Below are positions 1 to 7,337 of a stretch of 7,596 nt of DNA, piece after piece. Position 1 is the first letter of the stretch; every line of letters begins with the position of its first letter. Source of the stretch: Campylobacterales bacterium (GTDB lineage Bacteria > Campylobacterota > Campylobacteria > Campylobacterales > Hydrogenimonadaceae); NCBI GenBank assembly GCA_026986055.1, contig JALSPH010000235.1, positions 1-7,596 on the forward strand, written 5' to 3'. Position numbers and translations under genes: made by a program. The notes beneath the pieces were generated by a model that saw only the letters and a program-made list of their open reading frames with translations, did no database searches and was not told the DNA's origin.

Positions 1-1004
1 TCGTACATCGGGTCGTAGTACTCTCTCAAAAGATACTCTATCCACCTTTTATGCCCTTCATTTCCCAAACCTCTTATCTGCTCTTGGTACGCTTTATCCA
101 GAAGTTCAAACGCTATTTTGTAACGCTCTCCTCCAAGGCGCCTTTTTATACGTTCCATCGACTCGGCAATCTCTTCGTACCACCTCCTCAAAGGATCTTC
201 GATCGATAGTTTTTCATAATCTTGCTGCGAAGAGACAACATACTCTTCAAAAGTTATCTCGACCCGCTCATCCATAGGTGTATCCAAAACTACAAGCGGC
301 GCACTCTCCATATGCTCAAAAATGGTCTGGGGAAGGTAGAGCCTTCCGATGTTTCTCCCCTCATCCTCAAAAATAGCGGTATAGTTCTCTTCACGGGTAA
401 GATTCACGAGTTCGTAAGCAAGAGCATTCTCGAAAGATATCTGCGTAGGCTGCGGTGTGGTTCTTCTTCCGAAAGCGGAACCTCTATGGTTAGAAAGAGC
501 TTCAAGGTCTACGGACCTTTGAATACTATTTAGAAGCCTTGTTTTTCCGGACCCGGTCCTGCCTCCCAGCACGAATGGGTTCAAAAGCGATCCTATGCGT
601 TCGATCTCCTCCAGAAGATAGTGTCTGAAGGCTTTGTAACCGCCTCTTAAACGCAAAATATCGCAGCCCGCTTCTGCCATCCATTTTTGAGCTATTTCAG
701 AACGCTGCCCTCCTCTGAAACAGTACAAAATGGCATCCGGATTTCTCTTTTTGAAATCGCACCAAGCCTCTATACGCATCTGCCTCTTTTTTCCGCTTAC
801 AAGCTCATGCCCCAGTTTCAGAGCCTCGGCATTTCCAAACTCTTTATAGCGTATGCCGACGAGTTCGCGCTCTACATCGTTCATCAGAGGGAGGTTGACC
901 GCATTGGGAAATGCCCCTTTGTGAAACTCGACGGGAGCTCTTACATCTATAAGAGGAGGCCTCTGAAGCACGATAGCACGGAAATCTTCGAAAAACTCAT
1001 TCAA
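1..1004 (-). CDS. selU (mnmH/ybbB): tRNA 2-selenouridine synthase (rhodanese + P-loop), C-terminus cut by window edge
   Basis: SelU replaces the sulfur of 2-thiouridine with selenium at the wobble base of certain tRNAs, using selenophosphate; it acts in the cytoplasm. About 334 codons are visible, and the E. coli protein is about 364 residues, so roughly 30 C-terminal residues lie beyond base 1. The N-terminal rhodanese domain starts with PLIDVRAPVEF (residues about 17-27). Its active-site loop is YCFRGGQRSE with the catalytic Cys at about 95, close to Cys97 of E. coli. A Walker A motif GRTGSGKT follows at about 148-155, then the family-typical segment NHRGSAFGR and, near the edge, REYYDPMY. 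I read the frame without interruption from 1004 to 1. No ATG is available in frame near the start. TTG at 1002-1004, immediately after the selD stop, gives the family's N-terminal length, and AGAGG lies 8 bases upstream inside selD. GTG at 969-971 is a poorer alternative. It is very probably co-transcribed and coupled with selD. Confidence 0.95.
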   Translation of the reverse strand, partial: MNEFFEDFRAIVLQRPPLIDVRAPVEFHKGAFPNAVNLPLMNDVERELVGIRYKEFGNAEALKLGHELVSGKKRQMRIEAWCDFKKRNPDAILYCFRGGQRSEIAQKWMAEAGCDILRLRGGYKAFRHYLLEEIERIGSLLNPFVLGGRTGSGKTRLLNSIQRSVDLEALSNHRGSAFGRRTTPQPTQISFENALAYELVNLTREENYTAIFEDEGRNIGRLYLPQTIFEHMESAPLVVLDTPMDERVEITFEEYVVSSQQDYEKLSIEDPLRRWYEEIAESMERIKRRLGGERYKIAFELLDKAYQEQIRGLGNEGHKRWIEYLLREYYDPMY

Positions 1005-2036
1005 CTACACAACCTCTACGGTGTAAGAGCTCTTTTTTAGAGTTTCGCCGATAGGCTTCAAATCGAGCCCATACCCTTTTGCAACCTCCAGAAACTCCTC
1101 ACGTCCATCTTTTTTCACGACGACCAAAAGTCCGCCGGAAGTTTGGGCATCGCACAATATCTCCCTTTGTGGTTGACTCATAGGCGAGATTTTATGGCCG
1201 TAACTCTTGAAGTTCTTTCTCGCGCCTCCCGGGATGCACCCCATCTGTCTATATTTGTGCACCTTTGGAAGCAATGGAACATTTTCAAACTCCACTCTTG
1301 CCGAGACTCCGCTGGCTTCACAAATCTCCACAAGATGTCCAAGAAGCCCGAAACCGGTAACGTCGGTCATCGCTACTACGGAATCCAAAGATGCAAAGTC
1401 TGCACCCGGTAAATTGAGAGTCGTCATCGCTTCTATGGCAGGCACAATATCTTCTCCCTCTATCTTTTTCTGCTTTTGGGCTGTAGTCAATATGCCAATG
1501 CCGAGAGGCTTCGTGAGGTAGATATCGCACCCCTCTTCGGCCGTGTCGTTGCGCATAAGGTTGGAGTTTTTGACCCTTCCGGTTACCGCAAGGCCGAATA
1601 TAGGTTCCGGAGAGTCTATGGAGTGGCCACCTGCCAACGGTATGCCCGCCTCTTCACATACCGACCGGCCCCCTTCTATCACCTCTTTGCCCACTTCGGC
1701 AGGAAGCTTCTCTATGGGCCAGCCAAATATAGAGATGGCCATCAACGGACGTCCACCCATGGCGTAGATATCGCTTATGGCGTTAGTAGCCGCTATCTTT
1801 CCGAAAGTGAACGGGTCATCCACTATCGGCATGAAAAAATCGGTAGTCGAAAGAACCGACGTACCGTCGCCCAAGTCGAATGCTGCCGCATCATCCTTTT
1901 TGTCGTTCCCGACCAGCAAAGATGGATAGTCGCTCACCGCTACACCGCTTTTCAATATCTCTTCGAGAAGCATCGGAGATATTTTACATCCGCAACCGGC
2001 CCCATGGCTATATTCGGTCAGTTTTATATTTTCCAT
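1005..2036 (-). CDS. selD: Selenide, water dikinase (selenophosphate synthetase)
   Basis: SelD converts selenide and ATP to selenophosphate, AMP and phosphate, providing the selenium donor for SelU and for selenocysteine synthesis where that exists. The product is full length (343 aa; E. coli 347). Counting from the start chosen here, the glycine-rich active loop HGAGCGCK has Cys15, Cys17 and Lys18, equivalent to E. coli Cys17/Cys19/Lys20, so the catalytic position is Cys and not Sec. ATP/Mg-binding segments follow: GNDKKDDAA (about 43-51), TTDFFMP (about 64-70), SDIYAMGG (about 88-95), [18 protein letters not shown] and TSGGL near the C-terminus. An ATG at 2048 adds four residues (MDFK), but AGGA then abuts the start. 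The ATG at 2036 aligns with the E. coli N-terminus and leaves AGGA 12 bases away, so I prefer it with moderate certainty. selU follows directly in the same frame after TAG. No selA, selB or SECIS-like element is seen in the window. Confidence 0.97.
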   Translation of the reverse strand: MENIKLTEYSHGAGCGCKISPMLLEEILKSGVAVSDYPSLLVGNDKKDDAAAFDLGDGTSVLSTTDFFMPIVDDPFTFGKIAATNAISDIYAMGGRPLMAISIFGWPIEKLPAEVGKEVIEGGRSVCEEAGIPLAGGHSIDSPEPIFGLAVTGRVKNSNLMRNDTAEEGCDIYLTKPLGIGILTTAQKQKKIEGEDIVPAIEAMTTLNLPGADFASLDSVVAMTDVTGFGLLGHLVEICEASGVSARVEFENVPLLPKVHKYRQMGCIPGGARKNFKSYGHKISPMSQPQREILCDAQTSGGLLVVVKKDGREEFLEVAKGYGLDLKPIGETLKKSSYTVEVV

Positions 2037-2065
2037 TTTAAAATCCATTCCTGTATACTGTCGTC

Positions 2066-2077
2066 ACTATTATAGCA
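2066..2077. promoter_or_regulatory. Overlapping divergent -10-like boxes between selD and the HAD gene
   Basis: Reading minus, TGC followed by TATAAT (2069-2077) is a perfect extended -10 hexamer that would start selD transcripts near 2062. Reading plus, TATTAT (2068-2073) could serve the HAD gene, with a start near 2080. No convincing -35 box is visible in either direction; the minus candidate around 2091-2098 is weak. Weak -35 boxes are common in Campylobacterota. The minus-strand box is the stronger of the two. Confidence 0.5.
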
Positions 2078-2098
2078 CCTCAGATAAAGGTTATTCAT

Positions 2099-2563
2099 AT
2101 GGTAGATATTCCGGGGTTCGGGAAAATAGAGATAGATCACATTGTATGCGACTTTAACGGTACAGTGGCGGAAGATGGCCTTTTAGTCAAAGAGGTTGTC
2201 GAAATCTTCAAAACCCTCTCAAAGAGCTTTACCATCCATCTGATTACGGCAGATACCTTCGGAAGCGTCGAGTCTCAAGCGAAAGGTCTGCCCGTTACCA
2301 TAAAAGTTCTTAAATCGGCAGATCATACTGCCGAAAAGGGTGAGTATATAAGATCTCTTGGAAGCGAGAGGTGTGCGGCACTCGGCAACGGAAACAACGA
2401 TATAGAGATGTTGAAAGCCGCAAAGATCGGTATAGCTCTGTTGGGTAGCGAAGGGTGTTCCACGGGAGCGCTGCTTGTATCCGATATCGTTTGTAAAAGT
2501 GCCGAAGAGGCGCTTGGGCTCTTCTCAAACCCGAATAGGCTCAAGGCTACCCTTAGGAAGTAG
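2099..2563 (+). CDS. Small HAD-superfamily phosphatase-like protein (soluble P-type-ATPase-like, COG4087-type)
   Basis: This is a 154-residue cytoplasmic protein of the haloacid dehalogenase fold with no separate cap domain. Motif I is CDFNGT with the nucleophile Asp18. The residue two places on is Asn20 where the DxD phosphatases have Asp; P-type ATPases (DKTGT) also lack that second Asp. Motif II is LITADT (Thr50). Lys80 in TAEKGEY is the probable motif III lysine, and motif IV is GNGNND (96-101), with Asp101 as the likely Mg ligand. This matches stand-alone proteins described as soluble P-type ATPases. The substrate is unknown. AAAGG at 2086-2090 is an 8-base-spaced ribosome site for the ATG. 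It is the only plus-strand gene here, divergent from selD and convergent with the DUF1501 gene (13-base gap between stops). A link to selenium metabolism is suggested only by position. Confidence 0.88.
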   Translation: MVDIPGFGKIEIDHIVCDFNGTVAEDGLLVKEVVEIFKTLSKSFTIHLITADTFGSVESQAKGLPVTIKVLKSADHTAEKGEYIRSLGSERCAALGNGNNDIEMLKAAKIGIALLGSEGCSTGALLVSDIVCKSAEEALGLFSNPNRLKATLRK

Positions 2564-2566
2564 CCT
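2544..2566. terminator. Possible bidirectional hairpin at the convergent gene junction
   Basis: AGGCTAC (2544-2550) and GTAGCCT (2560-2566) form a perfect 7-base stem around a 9-base loop. It covers the end and stop codon of the HAD gene and lies 10 bases past the stop of the DUF1501 gene. No T-run follows on either strand, so if it works it is not a standard intrinsic terminator. Confidence 0.35.
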
Positions 2567-2576
2567 CAGCGAAGTC

Positions 2577-3944
2577 TCAAGAGAGAAGGTCCCGAATCGC
2601 TCCGTTGCCGTGAGTCAAAGCTTCGGGATTCCGTATACCGTACATTCTGTATATCGTGGCAGCTATACTGAATACCTGAAAGTTATAGGATTCGTTGGAA
2701 ACACCGATATTTTTGGGCTGAGTAAAGAGACGTCCGGCGGAACCTGTTATGCCTGTTTCACCTACGATACCGAGATGGTTCATATAGTCACGCCCTCCGA
2801 ACCAGTATACATTTTGGTTGTTGCCGTGATCCCATCCGTTGGAGTTGTTGTAACTGACGTTTCTCCCAAACTCTCCGAAAACGACGATATTTATATTGTT
2901 TTTGCCTACTGCTTTCATATGGTTTATGGCAGCCTCCACCGCTTCCATCAATCTTGTCATTCTCCGGGGATACTCTTCAAGAGCTCTTGAGTGGTCGTCC
3001 CACCCGCCGAGTCCCGGACTTCCCATACTTACAACCTTCGTATGTTCGTTGCTTATAAGCAGGTTCATGGCAAGCTTCATTCTATCGGCAAAAGTGTTGT
3101 TGGAAGGGTATGTGACACCTTCGGGAAGATCTATATTGTGAATCTCTTCCGCGAATCTCTCCAGCGTCACCCTTCTTTCAAAAACATCTCGGATTTTGCC
3201 TCGTGTGTTGTACTTCTGTGCTAACCGGTCGAAATAACTTCCCAGTGTACTGTTCGTCTCTCTGTTTATTTTATAGTCGTTGTACCACCCTCTTCTTTTG
3301 TATGGGTTGTTAGAACCGGTTCCGAAAGCGACAGGTTTTAAAAATGTTGCAAGATCGAGCTCATCTTCACTGAAGAAGGTCGACTCCCCCTCCATCGTCA
3401 CAAAAGGGATACTTTTGCCTACGTCACTCTCTCCGGTAGGCTCTGTTATGACACCGCCATTGTGCAAAACCGCAGCGAGATTTGCGATAATTCCGGCACC
3501 TCCGACCGTATCTTTTCCTCTCTGAGCCTGAGAGGTGCACTCACCGTGAGCTTTGCTGTTGTCCACAGTTCTGTAACATGTCCTGAAAAGGTTCATATCT
3601 CCGCTTGAGATAAGCCTCTCCATTATCTCACCGCCGGCCTCTCTCCACATGCCGTTGGGCGTCATAGTAAATTCGTTCAACGGGTATGGATTCTGACTCT
3701 TTTCATTGATTTCGTCGAGATTGGTGAGGTTACCGGCAAGCTCGGAAGGCCCACCATAAAGATAGACGATAATGGTTTGAGGGTTGTTACGCTCGTATAT
3801 GGAGCTGTCGAAGCCGACACTCTCGAAGTCGATACCGGCACCTTTGAGCGTAAAAGGCATGGCAGATGCCAAACCCATCGCTCCTACCCCTTTGAGAAAT
3901 GATCTTCTGTCGATATGGTTATTTCGATAAATCTCTTTTTTCAT
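2577..3944 (-). CDS. DUF1501 family protein, Tat-exported, alkaline-phosphatase/sulfatase-like fold
   Basis: This is a 455-residue protein predicted to be exported folded to the periplasm. The N-terminus carries a twin-arginine signal: DRRSFLKG (residues 12-19) followed by a hydrophobic, Ala/Gly-rich segment to about residue 36. The mature part shows DUF1501 hallmarks: a strand IIVYLYGGPSE near 58-68, SKAHGECTSQ (His133), GLGGWDDHS (Asp316, Asp317, His318), FGEFGR (Glu358) and GWDHGNNQN (Asp372, His373), then GGR. These acid/His clusters correspond to the metal-site regions of the alkaline-phosphatase-like superfamily, but whether this protein is an enzyme is unknown. Ribosome site AGAGGA lies 6 bases before the ATG. 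It starts 11 bases after the stop of the DUF1800-like gene, so the two are almost certainly one operon. No truncation or frameshift was seen. Confidence 0.9.
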   Translation of the reverse strand: MKKEIYRNNHIDRRSFLKGVGAMGLASAMPFTLKGAGIDFESVGFDSSIYERNNPQTIIVYLYGGPSELAGNLTNLDEINEKSQNPYPLNEFTMTPNGMWREAGGEIMERLISSGDMNLFRTCYRTVDNSKAHGECTSQAQRGKDTVGGAGIIANLAAVLHNGGVITEPTGESDVGKSIPFVTMEGESTFFSEDELDLATFLKPVAFGTGSNNPYKRRGWYNDYKINRETNSTLGSYFDRLAQKYNTRGKIRDVFERRVTLERFAEEIHNIDLPEGVTYPSNNTFADRMKLAMNLLISNEHTKVVSMGSPGLGGWDDHSRALEEYPRRMTRLMEAVEAAINHMKAVGKNNINIVVFGEFGRNVSYNNSNGWDHGNNQNVYWFGGRDYMNHLGIVGETGITGSAGRLFTQPKNIGVSNESYNFQVFSIAATIYRMYGIRNPEALTHGNGAIRDLLS

Positions 3945-3955
3945 TACATTCCTCT

Positions 3956-5605
3956 CTATTTCACTTCTTCAAATTCATAAACCGAGCTGACTCTCGAAAG
4001 ATAGTCAAGGACAAGTGCAGCGAAGTATCCGCGCTCTCTCAAATCATCCTCAGGTTTGTTATTGCCGTAAAGATCGTACCCACCGAAGTTTCTGAAACTT
4101 GTAGCGTTGTAGTCGTCTCTATCTATAAGACTAGTCAAAAACTCCATCTCTTCACTCTTGGGGCTTCGTCCGGCGACCGGAACAAACAGGTGGGTCACTA
4201 TATATTCGGCACGTCTTTGTTCGTTGACCTTCCACTCATCTTTATCATCCAGCTCGGTATCGCTGAAGAGCTCCTCAGGCATATCGGCAAATATCCCGTC
4301 CCTGGGCCAACCGTCGTCCCAGGATTTGAAAGATGAGTTGTTTTCGGAGTTTATCATGACGTTTTCACGTATCGTCTTGTGAAACCATGCGAAAGATTGG
4401 GAATCGAGCGGCGTCTCTACCTTTCTTCCCAGCTTATATCGCATACTCGCCTGATGCATATTTTCGAGGTTTCTGGCTATATTGTAGAAAGAGTGTCTGT
4501 GGGGATTCCAGCCGATAGCTTTTGCAACCGCGAAGAAGGACTCTTCGAAAGATCTAGGCTTTCTAGACTCGAGCAGATAGGCTTTCGAATATACGATCTC
4601 TTTCAGCAGATCTACCCATGAGGTCGGATTGCTGGCTACAAGCTTTTCTACGATATCTCTCTTTTTAGCTTCACTGAAGTTTGGAAAATAAATTTCTACC
4701 AGTCTGCTGCTGATCGTCGGAAGGAAGTCGGGATGTTTGACAATAGCGCTGTAGAAGTCCGTTGCATCGACTATCTCCATATCCGGAAAGAGATTGGTTA
4801 TAGGCTCGGTATTGACATTCAGGTTCATAACAAGCGTATTCGAATCTTCATCCAACCTCAGGTTTTTAAGCGTCTTTGCAGCAAGTGGAACGTGAGCGTC
4901 GTTGAAATCTTCTAGAAATATCTCCATCATCTCCCGACCGTTATCTTCCGGACTTCTGAAACGTCTCCAGTTCTCGTCGCTCATCATGTGCAGGAAGGTA
5001 GACCATTTCAGGCTCAGACCCTGGTCGAAATCCATCACCAAAGAGGTATATACGTTCTCTGCATCCACGCCATAAACGGTATCGAGCTCATAGGCAGGCG
5101 AAAAGAGTATAGTTTGAGTCAATACGTATGCAGCCCACCTGTTCATAAAGGCGCTACCGGGTTTCATATGGTAAAGCCTTGCATACATATGTGCGAGCAT
5201 CTTTCTCGTACCGTTGCCGTAGTCGTACTCTTCTACCATCTTTTCGACAGAGACTATCTCCGAATCGGAGGTTTTTCTGTCGAACATTTGACGGGTTTGC
5301 GATATGAACCTTCCCGATTCGATACTTCCGTTCAACCCATCGAAACCTGTTCCATAAAAGAGAGTAGCGTAAAGTTTGACGGCAACACTATATTTTTGCT
5401 CCGTAGAGAGCCCATTGAAGTCGGAGTCCGAGAGGGGTTCCAGTTTATACTGAGAGTAAGAGAGGGGTTTGGCATCTATCTCTATACCGTATAGAGTTGT
5501 CGAAGAGCCGTCGGCACCGGAGTCGCCCCCTCCACTGCCGCACCCGGCAACAAAAAGAGTTGCTGAAGCGACCATGAGATATTTGAAAAGCGAGAGTGTT
5601 CTCAT
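3956..5605 (-). CDS. DUF1800-like exported lipoprotein
   Basis: This is a 549-residue protein with a lipoprotein signal peptide: MRT, a hydrophobic stretch (about 4-19) and lipobox VAGC with Cys22, followed by a Gly/Ser-rich linker (23-37). It is therefore expected to be membrane-anchored on the outer face of a membrane. The middle resembles DUF1800: RSPEDNGREMMEIF (about 217-230) matches the family's NxxxARELxELxTLG element, and FYSAIVKHPDF with a following SWVDLLKEIVYSKAYL (about 329-344) matches the C-terminal helical part. Similarity is diffuse, and the N-terminal 200 residues look divergent. The tight coupling with a DUF1501 gene supports the assignment because these families are commonly paired. 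The molecular function is unknown. AAGGA lies 8 bases before the ATG. The most likely transcription start region is the 178-base gap upstream. Confidence 0.72.
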   Translation of the reverse strand: MRTLSLFKYLMVASATLFVAGCGSGGGDSGADGSSTTLYGIEIDAKPLSYSQYKLEPLSDSDFNGLSTEQKYSVAVKLYATLFYGTGFDGLNGSIESGRFISQTRQMFDRKTSDSEIVSVEKMVEEYDYGNGTRKMLAHMYARLYHMKPGSAFMNRWAAYVLTQTILFSPAYELDTVYGVDAENVYTSLVMDFDQGLSLKWSTFLHMMSDENWRRFRSPEDNGREMMEIFLEDFNDAHVPLAAKTLKNLRLDEDSNTLVMNLNVNTEPITNLFPDMEIVDATDFYSAIVKHPDFLPTISSRLVEIYFPNFSEAKKRDIVEKLVASNPTSWVDLLKEIVYSKAYLLESRKPRSFEESFFAVAKAIGWNPHRHSFYNIARNLENMHQASMRYKLGRKVETPLDSQSFAWFHKTIRENVMINSENNSSFKSWDDGWPRDGIFADMPEELFSDTELDDKDEWKVNEQRRAEYIVTHLFVPVAGRSPKSEEMEFLTSLIDRDDYNATSFRNFGGYDLYGNNKPEDDLRERGYFAALVLDYLSRVSSVYEFEEVK

Positions 5606-5783
5606 CCTGCATATCCTTGAAGATTATGATTTCCGTCGAGAGACGAATATGATCGAAAAATTTGATTATTACCGCACCCGAAAGTGTTTTTTTAACGGTT
5701 CAATAACCTCATTTGAATCATACGGCAGTGTAATTAACGGAAATCGAACAATTTGTAAACAGATGTGAACACATGCTCCTTTT
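5606..5783 (-). promoter_or_regulatory. Intergenic region upstream of the DUF1800/DUF1501 operon, candidate promoter
   Basis: This 178-base AT-rich gap is the likely site of the operon's promoter. On the minus strand, TATGAT (5717-5722) is one mismatch from the -10 consensus, and TAATAAT (5665-5671) is a second option closer to the gene. Neither has a good -35 box. The gap also holds a 9-base inverted repeat (GATTTCCGT at 5628-5636, ACGGAAATC at 5737-5745), a small palindrome ATGTGAACACAT (5763-5774), and GGTTCAATAACC (5697-5708). No convincing intrinsic terminator for batD is visible, so read-through from batD is possible. Confidence 0.35.
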
Positions 5784-7337
5784 TTAGATATCGAGCTCCT
5801 CCAACTCCTCTATGATCGCTTTTTTATCGATCTTCTTCTTACCTTTTTGAAAAACGTTATCTTCCAAATCTCTTATAACTTTGTTTAAAAATTCGCTCTT
5901 TTTTGCGTATGGAAGCAAAATTTCGAGTATCTGCCGGTCGTTTTTGGCCCTCTTTACTCTATCGACTATACTCGACTCCCCGCTTTCACTCTTAATTTTA
6001 AACCTTTTAAAATTCACCCATACAAGAGTAATGCCGACTCCTGCCAAAAAGGAGAAAATGAGGTAGAGCCACGAAAAAGAGCCTCTCTTTTCATCTTCAC
6101 CTCTTACGGTAGGCGGCGAGCTCTCTTTCTCTTGTTCGGCTTTCAAAGCGGTGTCGGTATCGCCTTTATCGAGGCTTTCTTGTTTAACTGAAGGTTTTGC
6201 GCCTTTTACGACAATATCTATAGGCTCAGTTCTTTTTTCAACGACTTCACCCCTTTTGCTATCGAAGTACCTCAAAACGAAAGAGGGAATCGTGAAGTTC
6301 CTGTCGGCTACGATGGTTATCTTTTGAGTCGCCTTTCCTGCGTATCTATCGCCATCCATATAGGCTTCAATCTTCGGCTCTTCGGCGTAAACCACCGCAT
6401 CTGCAATATCGGGCTCAAACTTTTTGACATCATCTATATTTCCGAAACCCTCCACCTCTATCGTAAGATGTAAAGGCTTGTTGGCATCCACTTCCCTTTT
6501 ATCTACAAAGGCTCTTATATCAAACTCCCCATACAACTGCACTCCGGGAGGCAAAGCTTTGACATGAAGCTCGGGAGCATTTGAGACAACGCTCTTCCAC
6601 TCAAGCCGTGCAAACATCGAGTTGAAAAAGTCGTCATCGAAAAACGGGTCGTTTGCAAGAGGGCTTTGCATTAAAACGCGTCTTGCAAACTTAGCGGTAA
6701 GGGGCCCCAGCTTATACTCTCCCGCTTTTTGGGGGAATATGAGATATCTATATCTTTTTACACGATACGGACCCTCGTTAAACTCCTTTGGTTCACCCAA
6801 CTGCTTTATCCAGAAGTTGGCAAACTGTGGCCTTTGAAGTTGAGCTTCTACAAAGTTCTTGTCTCTCCTGTAACGCATGGTTATCTCTAGCTCTATCGGC
6901 TCTCCTACGTATGCGCTGCTTTTGTTCAGCTTCAAAACAAGAGAGTTCTCCCCACCGCTTGCGGCTGTCGGTTTGGGAGCTTGCAAAACTTCAACTTTTA
7001 TAGGGTTTGTTTTTAGCACCTTCCCATCGACTTCTACTTCAAATGAGGGTATCTTCACGCTCTGCATAGGTGCGAATGTGAAGCTTTTGGAGTACTCTTT
7101 GGAGATTGAGCCGTTTATTATGGAGATATTGGTACTTTGGGCACTGCCAAGAATCGGGAAGCCGCCTATCGACTTTATCGTAGGAAACTTTACATCGCCG
7201 CCTTTGGCGGTTATAGTAAATGTTACCGTGTCTCCTTTTACGACCGACTCTTTGTCTACGGTTACCTTTACCGTAGCCGAAAGCGCCAATATCGGTACCA
7301 GTAGTAAAAGGGCTATCTTACCAAGGGCTCTTCTCAT
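5784..7337 (-). CDS. batD: BatD-like membrane protein (Bat/oxygen-tolerance family)
   Basis: BatD proteins belong to the Bacteroides-aerotolerance (Bat) gene cluster, which usually also encodes a MoxR ATPase, DUF58 and VWA proteins and a TPR protein. The cluster's biochemical role is not settled. The 517-residue product has an N-terminal signal (hydrophobic residues about 8-20, ending ALSA). A large periplasmic region of beta-sandwich-like repeats follows, with the family-typical openings VTVDKESVVKGDTVTFTI (about 25-42) and SAYVGEPIELEITM, and the RYLIFPQKAGEYKLGP segment. A charged, low-complexity linker (about 385-420) precedes one membrane segment starting near Trp423 (to about 443), and a Lys/Glu-rich cytoplasmic tail of about 70 residues ends in EELEELDI. 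The start has GGAGAGG 5 bases upstream. It overlaps the upstream gene by 20 bases (7318-7337), which suggests translational coupling. It is complete and uninterrupted. Confidence 0.88.
   Translation of the reverse strand: MRRALGKIALLLLVPILALSATVKVTVDKESVVKGDTVTFTITAKGGDVKFPTIKSIGGFPILGSAQSTNISIINGSISKEYSKSFTFAPMQSVKIPSFEVEVDGKVLKTNPIKVEVLQAPKPTAASGGENSLVLKLNKSSAYVGEPIELEITMRYRRDKNFVEAQLQRPQFANFWIKQLGEPKEFNEGPYRVKRYRYLIFPQKAGEYKLGPLTAKFARRVLMQSPLANDPFFDDDFFNSMFARLEWKSVVSNAPELHVKALPPGVQLYGEFDIRAFVDKREVDANKPLHLTIEVEGFGNIDDVKKFEPDIADAVVYAEEPKIEAYMDGDRYAGKATQKITIVADRNFTIPSFVLRYFDSKRGEVVEKRTEPIDIVVKGAKPSVKQESLDKGDTDTALKAEQEKESSPPTVRGEDEKRGSFSWLYLIFSFLAGVGITLVWVNFKRFKIKSESGESSIVDRVKRAKNDRQILEILLPYAKKSEFLNKVIRDLEDNVFQKGKKKIDKKAIIEELEELDI

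Noticed and set aside
1476..2075. 199-codon open frame on the plus strand opposite selD
   Set aside because: It is antisense to a clear full-length selD, has no recognisable motifs and is Arg/Tyr-rich, as expected of a shadow frame.
2475..2990. 171-codon open frame on the plus strand spanning the HAD end and the DUF1501 gene
   Set aside because: It overlaps two well-supported genes and shows no domain pattern; a shadow frame.
5469..5768. 99-codon plus-strand frame reaching into the 178-base gap
   Set aside because: Its first part is antisense to the lipoprotein signal region and the rest is AT-rich non-coding DNA. No ribosome site or motif supports it.
5763..5785. Palindrome ATGTGAACACAT followed by a T-run on plus, resembling an intrinsic terminator
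   Set aside because: The stem is only 4-5 AT-rich pairs with a gap before the T-run, and it points along the plus strand, where no transcript is expected.
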